Positions 57,483 to 64,000 of a DNA stretch of 64,000 bases are shown one piece after another. The DNA lies in contig ML986683.1 in the NCBI GenBank assembly GCA_010094045.1, positions 116,340 through 180,339 of the forward strand, written 5' to 3'. The DNA is from Lojkania enalia (taxonomy: Eukaryota; Ascomycota; Dothideomycetes; Pleosporales). A program made the translations under genes and the position numbers. Under the pieces are notes generated by a model, which saw nothing but the letters and a program-made list of their open reading frames with translations, did no database searches and was not told the DNA's origin. Within the stretch, counting starts at the first letter, position 1, and every line of letters begins with the position of its first letter.

Positions 57483-58598
57483 TCACTCAGTGCTGTTGTA
57501 GCTAGCCTGAGCATGCCGACATATATTCAGCAACCCACGTTTGGAAACCCATCCGTCATGCTCAGCTCCAGTCTCCGTAACGCCAAGTTCACGATCAACT
57601 CTGCCCCACCATTTATTGCTGTCGGCGTAGATATCCGCCCCAATCCTAATCTTTTTCCTCTCATCCTCAACAAGCTCGGAACCTGGCACTACTACCTCTT
57701 TTGGCTTCTTCCACTGCTTATACCACCTCTCGAGCTCATCGGTAATCTTCATTTGGTTCGAATCAAACACTATGACCAGCTTCCTGAAATCAGCGCGGTC
57801 GATCTTGAATTCGATCGGTACAACAACAGTAGTCTCATCCGCCTCCGTTCCATCCTCACGCAAATGTGGACGCCCGCATCTCTCAACTTCCAGCTCTACG
57901 CGAAGTTCCTCAGAGATCTTCTTCTGCTCCTCATATGCGGCGAGTGCATCGTTACGCTCCTTCCTCATCTTGCGCTCGGAAGCCAACCGCTGGTTCTTGT
58001 CGTGCACGGCCGACTTCGCCTTCTCCTCTTCATGCTTGGCTGCATTCTTGGCCTGGCGAAAATTCTTCTTTGCGCCTTTGAGCTTCCTCGACTTTCCGGC
58101 GCTCTCTTCGTTTAGGACGACGTTTTCTCGTTTGGAAGCCCGCAAGGTGTTCTTTAGATCCGCATTCTCAGTCCGCAGTCGAGTATATTCACGCTCCAGG
58201 TAGTTTAGTCGAGCAACGACGTCTACCGGCAGATGGAGGTCGGCATAAGCGCTTCCTCTAAAGCTTCTGTGTGCGTCAAAAGTCGTCCCATATGCCTTGG
58301 CCTTCGCCTTCCAATTATCTCGGTCTTGTACGAGTGAGTCAGTGATCGACTTCTCGAGGTCCGAACACAGAACTTGGGTGTCGTCTTTCCCAAGCACCTC
58401 AGCCACCGCCCCATCTTCCTCGCTCAGGAATAGACCGCTGGCGAAAGTACCATTCTCGCTTTCGGTATCCGAACATTCGGTTGAGGTGCGATATCCATAC
58501 ATAGTGCTTGAGCGCCTGCGGACAGGTACTGATTTGCATGAGTCGGGAAACGCCTCAAGGCGCTCTGTGTCGAACAGCGAGGCTAGATTGTACTCCAT
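57483..58598 (-). CDS. orphan coiled-coil protein
   Basis: A single-exon frame of 371 aa. The N-terminus is Ser-rich and polar (PVRRRSSTMYGYRTSTECSD), followed by an acidic stretch. Residues about 125-260 form a long predicted coiled coil (VARLNYLEREYTRLRTENAD, KNFRQAKNAAKHEEEKAKSA, EEQKKISEELRVELEVERC). The C-terminal 100 residues look folded: VPIEFKIDRADFRKLVIVFD, DELERWYKQWKKPKEVVVP, IGADIYADSNKWWGRVDREL. No signal peptide or membrane segment. I do not recognise the family. ATG at 58598 is the natural start; a shadow frame covers the same bases on the plus strand. Confidence 0.72.
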   Translation of the reverse strand: MEYNLASLFDTERLEAFPDSCKSVPVRRRSSTMYGYRTSTECSDTESENGTFASGLFLSEEDGAVAEVLGKDDTQVLCSDLEKSITDSLVQDRDNWKAKAKAYGTTFDAHRSFRGSAYADLHLPVDVVARLNYLEREYTRLRTENADLKNTLRASKRENVVLNEESAGKSRKLKGAKKNFRQAKNAAKHEEEKAKSAVHDKNQRLASERKMRKERNDALAAYEEQKKISEELRVELEVERCGRPHLREDGTEADETTVVVPIEFKIDRADFRKLVIVFDSNQMKITDELERWYKQWKKPKEVVVPGSELVEDERKKIRIGADIYADSNKWWGRVDRELGVTETGAEHDGWVSKRGLLNICRHAQASYNSTE

Positions 58599-60010
58599 CT
58601 GCGAAGTGTTATCCCAGATATTCCCTAACGATAGATAAACAATACCTTGCCTTGATCAACCATCTATAGTGGAAGAGAAAGATAGAGGTGAAGGTTGCGG
58701 GGGTGAGATGGCAGGTATAATAGGCGGTGACGCCACAACAACGCGTTAGCACGTGACGCATGCTAGGTATATAATCTACGCTATGCGTATAAGAAGGCGG
58801 ACCCCAACCTTGTGAGAGTAGAAGAAACCCATCTATACCTCTTTCGAGTACCGTATACGTACTACTCTCCGCACTCCCCCAGGCCTTATACCTCAATCTC
58901 GTTGCTCTAGATCCTATTACCGCGCTCTCTTGACCTCCCTGTCCACGCCACAACACTTAAACACCACTTCCTTCAAGGATCCACCTTGGTCCTTGTAAGT
59001 TATTAACTTCACAAATATATCTATCCCTTACTTCCCTACGGCTATTGTAGTACCTTTAAGCGACTAGGCTATTATGCTATCCAAGAATGAGACAGAGTTT
59101 CCATTTCCGCCCCCCTTTTCCCCTTCTCCCCTTTTTTTTTAATATTATTTTTTCTTTGAGAGAGAGAAAAAGAGACTAAGATATCTCGAACACATGGCTT
59201 GCGGATGACGAATACTTCATGTGCGCGCGACAGAAGATGTAAATAAGAGAGACACAGAGAGAGACAGTTTGCACTACTTGATTCGAATACGGCTAGGAGC
59301 TCTGGGACGGGAAAGTCGTATTCGGGCAAAATATCCGAGTTGTGGAAAGGGGTATAGGGATTGGGGGGTTGGAGAAGAGGTAAAGTGCAGCGGGCAGGAG
59401 CTGTGATAGAGAATGTTTTTGAAGGGGAAGGAGGAGATGAATTCATTGAAAGAGGATGGATAGGGAGATATATCGCTACCCGGGTACGGTAGCTAGAGGT
59501 GGAAGACGCTAGACATCGTGCAAAGAGAGAACGAGGAGCAAGGAATTGCACAGCTGATATCCAGACTCAAACGCTAGCGATCCCCAAGGATCCCCGCAAA
59601 TGTCTAAACGAAGCCTTCAAGGTTAGACTCGCCTCGCCGAAACCCTTTGTCAAAAGCCAGTGGGAATAAGAAAGGGTGATGAGCAGACAGCTCGCGTGTC
59701 GAACCGCCTGGTCTCCGAGAGCTAAGGGTTCAGTTTGCACAGCGAAGAATGAAGTGAACGAGGTTATATGTCGCCCGTTGAATTACCGAGGGGAGTATAG
59801 AGTGACGCACGCCAAACATAAAACAAACCAGGATGCAGTCAGATATGGTAAAGTCAAGCGAATAATTAATGTATTACAACTCCTAGGAATTTTCATGTGA
59901 ATGTTGCCTCAGCCCCAGCCCCAGCCCCAGCAGCTCATCACACCTTCAACCTGCCAAAATTAACGGCACGCACGGCCCCCAAATGCCTCTTATTCCTATC
60001 TAAACCGTTC
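58599..60010. other. 1.4-kb intergenic region with pyrimidine-rich tract
   Basis: No supported gene. At about 59100-59170 there is a C/T-rich tract followed by T-runs and a purine run of agag units. A 159-codon minus frame (59072-59551) crosses it but opens with GTG and is low-complexity. The right end is the glutaminase 3' UTR, with a short ccccag hexamer repeat near 59910. Confidence 0.5.
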
Positions 60011-62404
60011 CTACTCCGGCAACGCCAGCAGCGCAAACATCCCCCCCATAACCGGCCTCGCCTTAAAATCGATCCCAGGCTGCATCCCCGTCCGCGGCTC
60101 ATACAGATCCGTAAACGGCCTACTTGACGGCGTCTCATTGACCCACCTGGCCAACGCCGAAACAAACATATCACGCGTCTCGTCCGAAGCGATGGCGGCG
60201 CAGAACACTTCCCAATCAGACTTCGTGTAGGACTGCCTAGTATCGAGTGGCACACCGTACGGTTGCGCTATTGTGGGGTAGAATTGGGATTGTTGGTCGT
60301 AGACGGATTGCGGGACAAGGTTCGTGGACAGGAGGCGGTCGTTGTAGAGGTTGTAGAGAAGTCCTGTTACAGATTAGTATAGCGTTCATCCTCCGATAAA
60401 CTGGAGTCTGGGTTTCGAAATGGCGAGGCTCAAAGGTTATTATTAAACCGGGATTCTAATTGCGACGATTCAATTCATACTAAACGTTATGTTTAGAGAA
60501 TTGTGGGGGGGTAGGAAAGTCAACATACCATGCGTCGTCCAGTTATTATAGTTAAGGATACTATGCGGTGGCTCGTCGTTGTGGTTAATCCCTAGCTCCA
60601 TCCACTTATCCATATATTCATGCGCGATATCCGTAAAGTTCTGCGCATCGGCATCCTCGCCGACGAGCCTGGAGATCAGGGACATGGCTTCCAGGCCAAT
60701 GATCCCCTTGATAGCGAGATTCGTCTGGTTACTACAAAAAGATATGTAAGCAAGTAAGTGGTGAAATGGAAGATGGGCCAACTAACGCAAGATGTCCGGC
60801 AAAGTCATCCGTGGAGAGCTGCTCGGCGGGATACAAGCTATCGAGTGCCAGATAGTCGGCCCATTGCCGCAGAATGGGGTAGTGCTGCTTAAGGTACTCT
60901 GTGTTGCCTGATCGTTGTGCGTACGTTAGAACCATTATAATATTATTCCCACACTCTTCCAACGGCATGTGCTCATCATTCCCATCAGGATGCCCTGTCG
61001 CATTCGGGTAATGGGTGCCGAGGTCATGGATAGCGAACTTGTTTGGATAATGCCCGGATTCCTGGTTCTCAAAGTGCGGGTCGAGCATCAGTCTCACAAG
61101 CTCCGGGTTTAGGTAGTAGAAAATGGGGGATGCTGGGTAGATGACATCGACTGTTTGGGTATTTCCATTGGATGAGATTTCCTTAAGGAACAAGAAATGC
61201 TTGTCTTCTGTCCCGACAAGTTGAGTGGCTCCGAATGCCTGACGGGCCGCAAGTGATGTGAGAGTGAGATAGTCTTCGCCGGCAGCATTAACTGAGTCGG
61301 CAGCAATTTTCTCGTCAAGCTCGAGCGAGAGACGGCTGGATTCAGAGTAGTCCTTGTGGAAGAATGAGAGCTAGAAAATAGTTAGCTTGGTCATACTGCC
61401 CTGAAGCTGGTGTAGTGCATGTTTCAAACGGGCGAAAGCGAGAAACTAAACAGCTAGTTGTGACTTACAGCAGCGAGATCGTCATCAAAGTAGCTCTTCC
61501 AAAAAGATGGCAGTGTGGACAATCCATCTTTTCCAAGGAACTGAATTGCCTCTTCCTGGCAAAGCCCAATCGTGAAGAGATTGGACGTAGTAGCTCCAGA
61601 GACCACGGAGCCAAGATCAACCGCATAACCAAACACTGGCCAATCCGAGCTGATTGCGCGGTAATCTTCATCGGCAGAGTTGTCTAGTGTCCCGCTCGTA
61701 GCGAACCTACCCCGAACGTCGCTATCGGCGCCGGATTGGTGAGTCAATCCTTCCATTGCATCCGTGGCATAATATATATTGCCCCACTCGGCTCGGTCAC
61801 GAACTTCACTAAACATCTGCTGGTTCTGCTTCCAAACTCGATGGTACTGAACATCGCCCGTGGTTTCAAATTCCCATTGTGCGACTGCCCCAAGATCTCC
61901 CGAGACCCATTCGGCAGAGATATCTGAATAGAGCTGCACGTCGTGGTCGGAACCATCCAGTGAGGAGACTTCGACGTGCAAGTACGAAAAGATCAGTGAT
62001 TGGCGCTTGAGGTCAGTTGGAGTGAGTGGGGAGAGGAATGTGGCCTTCAATGAGACTTTGTCATCGACTTCGATCGTAAAAATACTTCGAGTGGACGTGT
62101 ACTCGAACGTGGTTTGGTTGGCTGTGTCGATATCTCGTGGTGCACCCATCCAGGTAAATGTGTTTCCGTCAACTCGAATTAACCCCGTCCATCCTGTGAT
62201 CTGCCCGGTGTAGAAAGATGGCCATTGTCCTGGAAGATAACCACCATTCCCCCCATTACTCCCAGCCGGAAACCAAGTACTAAGATACGGACTCTTGACA
62301 GCCAAAGGCAACGAAGGAGGCCGTGCTGGGCTAAAAGTCGATTGCGCTGCTACAAAGTTGAGTAGAGATCCAACGAGCGCGCCTAGGCAAGGAAGAGGAT
62401 GCAT
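60011..62404 (-). CDS. gtaA: secreted glutaminase A (GtaA family)
   Basis: An extracellular enzyme of the fungal GtaA family that deamidates glutamine to glutamate; the fold contains DUF5127, DUF4965 and DUF1793 modules. Four exons (61469-62404, 60787-61370, 60529-60731, 60011-60363) give 691 aa, all in phase. A signal peptide opens it (MHPLPCLGALVGSLLNFVAA). Then SPARPPSLPLAVKSPYLSTW, YLPGQWPSFYTGQITGWTGL, RVDGNTFTWMGAP and SDISAEWVSGDLGA follow. Later blocks are LTLTSLAARQAFGATQLV, MLDPHFENQESGHYPNKFAI, HDLGTHYPNATGHPDGNDEH, MPLEECGNNIIMVLTYAQRS and KSDWEVFCAAIASDE, ending in RPVMGGMFALLALPE. Length matches the family. Introns are 98, 55 and 165 nt. Several NxS/T sites fit a glycosylated secreted protein. 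Confidence 0.93.
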
Positions 62405-63581
62405 GGTTAACGATGGGGGAGGGGGGGGGGACTCCTGGAGCTAATGAATGGATGCTGGATGGGTCCTGGAAGCCTAACTTCTACATACTTATAGATAACT
62501 GCGAGCGTCAGGACCCGCTCGCGGTAAACCCTGCTCGGAAGGAGCTGTAGGCGACGGGGGCTCCATGGAAGGATAGGCACGAGCCACATGATGTGTGTGT
62601 AAGGAACGATCGTCCCTTAGTACTACCCTTGCATTAAACTATGCTAGTGAGTCTACCTTAAGGCTTTGCGCCGGCTTCAGCATGTAAAATCGACACCTTG
62701 CCATCATATAACCCAACTATTGATTCCAACTACACGAAATTGGAAGGTTACCAGACCAGCTAAAACCCAAGTAGGTACCAAAGCCGGTTAGGAGAGGAAA
62801 GAAACATGATGAGGTCTTTCGGCCTGATAAACGCTGTAAGGTAACGATGAAAGATTGGCACATGGCAGTGTTGAGATCCACTAGCATCATACGACGAATG
62901 CTTCTCGTATGCAATCCTAGAAGGGTATGCTTAGGCCGAGTCGAGGCCGTCAAGGCTAACTACGTATAGTCCTGACTTGTGATCTTGAATGTGATAACCA
63001 CTAGCGGGCCGCTCATAGGTCAAAAACGCCCAGAGTTAAGCTATACTGCAGGGAAACCAGTGGTAAATCGCAAGTTCGATTGGTCCTTTTGACAGCCAAT
63101 AGGGCCTACCGGCAGGTGTTGTTAGGCTTGAAATGCCAACCTCGAATTCGTTTCCGAGGTAAGTTTACTTTGAAAAATAATGCCTTGATAAGTGACAATT
63201 AGCGGGGTTCGCGGAAAATTGGCTTCGTGGAGTTGAATGCAAATGCATGCACGGCGGCCATGCATGTATAGCGAGAAAATCTAGGATCCACTGGTGCGGA
63301 GACTTCTCAGATTACGGTTGGCCTGATCACGCAGTCCTGCCTCGACTCATGACTCGTCGCGGCCAAGGCTGCCTGCAAAAGTTGGGGTCGAAAAATAACT
63401 GGTCGGGGGCTATACTTGGAAACCATTCTCCTTAGACATCATTATAGCCACCATGAAACCACCGGGAGTAACGGAAATCAGTATGGAGGGAATAGGAAGC
63501 TTGGAAAGGATTTGGCAGCTCCCCTATAGTTTCAAATAAACTGGTGCATGGAGAGATGCCTGGGAAATCCTAGGTTGGGAT
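62405..63581. other. glutaminase promoter and gene-free DNA
   Basis: No coding signal in about 1.2 kb. A run of G (about 62411-62430, broken by one A) lies just upstream of the glutaminase start. The remainder is AT-rich. Confidence 0.45.
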
Positions 63582-63918
63582 CTATATTTTCGTGGCGGCG
63601 TATGACAAAAGGTGAGCTGTATAATGCATTAAGCAGCATAGAAAACAGGTTGAGCGCCATGTACGACCCCGCTATCAAGATTCCGTGGTGTTGAAAAATA
63701 GGGATCGGGAAAATACTTACATGATGCGCCAATAACAAGAATTTCCGAGTTACTCTAACGAGGCTTGCTTCGCAGTTGCGGCTTGCTATCCACGAAGAAG
63801 GCAGTCGGTTCTGGGCAATGAAGGCTGGGGTAGAGAGGTAGTGGTGACGGGGGATGGAAAATTGATGCTTTAGCTTCCAGTTTGAGCAACTACTTACGTA
63901 CCCCACACCCTCAACCGC
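63582..63918 (-). CDS. possible 3' end of a multi-exon gene running off the right edge
   Basis: Three in-phase exon candidates are bounded by good splice motifs: 63898-63918 (21 nt, AVEGVGY) ending at GTAAGT, 63721-63810 (90 nt, NRLPSSWIASRN and VRVTRKFLLLAHH) ending at GTAAGT, and 63582-63671 (90 nt) ending in TAG. The two GTAAGT donors and matching phases are the main support. The coding sequence is short, no family is recognised, and upstream exons lie at or beyond the window edge. Intron retention across the second donor would give a different tail that stops at 63532. Confidence 0.3.
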
Positions 63919-64000
63919 CTACAACCTTGTGAGCATGCCGAATGCTCAGCTGCGGCCCAAATATATTGAAGTAACATTCTCGAATGCTGCCTTCCTATTC

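Noticed and set aside
59072..59551. 159-codon minus-strand frame
   Set aside because: It opens with GTG, crosses a pyrimidine tract and is low-complexity, with no family or splice support.
63070..63090. tRNA-like GTTCGAnT sequence (caagttcgattggtcc)
   Set aside because: No matching acceptor or anticodon stems around it; no cloverleaf can be drawn.

Overview
The window reads as nuclear DNA of a filamentous ascomycete (Pezizomycotina, perhaps Leotiomycetes; the class is an inference). The evidence is single genes on both strands, each broken by short GT-AG introns (about 45-165 nt, many with CTAAC-type branch sites). The families are fungal: a HET-domain NLR, a SAT4-type 7-TM protein, a PIR-like GPI wall protein, glutaminase A and an NCS1 permease. 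I rebuilt exon structures by hand from splice motifs and reading-frame phase. No operons, CRISPR arrays, tRNAs or rRNAs were seen.

Layout. 1-4.3 kb: 5' part of an MFS transporter (cut by the left edge), a gene-poor stretch and a broken unknown gene. 4.3-8 kb: EBP2 (ribosome biogenesis) head-to-head with an HSBP1-like coiled-coil gene, then a two-thioredoxin-domain PDI. 8-10.4 kb: gene-free AT-rich DNA. 10.4-26.4 kb: a run of minus-strand genes: thioredoxin, a WD40 protein (YMR102C/DGR2-like), ribonucleotide reductase small subunit with MluI-box (ACGCGT) sites upstream, Pol III subunit RPC4/RPC53 with a probable GC-AG intron, an AtuA-like protein, an F-box protein and a SAT4-family membrane protein. 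28.7-31.9 kb: a Pro/Gln-rich conserved protein converging on a PIR-like wall protein. 31.9-36.5 kb: mostly non-coding, with a 12-bp tandem repeat and one weak small-gene candidate. 36.5-43.5 kb: NCS1 nucleobase/allantoin permease, CofD/YvcK-like protein with an 18-nt microexon, and a small complex I subunit.

44-52 kb is the accessory part. It holds a decayed APH-type (aminoglycoside-phosphotransferase-like) kinase relic, AT-rich DNA, a large HET/NB-ARC/TPR NLR with 13 near-identical 126-bp TPR repeats plus a 14th broken by a 2-nt deletion, and a divergent orphan ORF. 52.6-62.4 kb returns to housekeeping-type genes: a SHG1/BOD1-domain RS-rich protein, TRAPP subunit TRS31, an orphan coiled-coil protein and secreted glutaminase A. 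The last 1.6 kb may hold the 3' end of an unrecognised multi-exon gene.

Most neighbours share no pathway. The strongest candidate for an unusual system is the NLR locus: highly conserved, apparently homogenised repeats, variation confined to a few repeat positions, and an indel that swaps the C-terminal tail.
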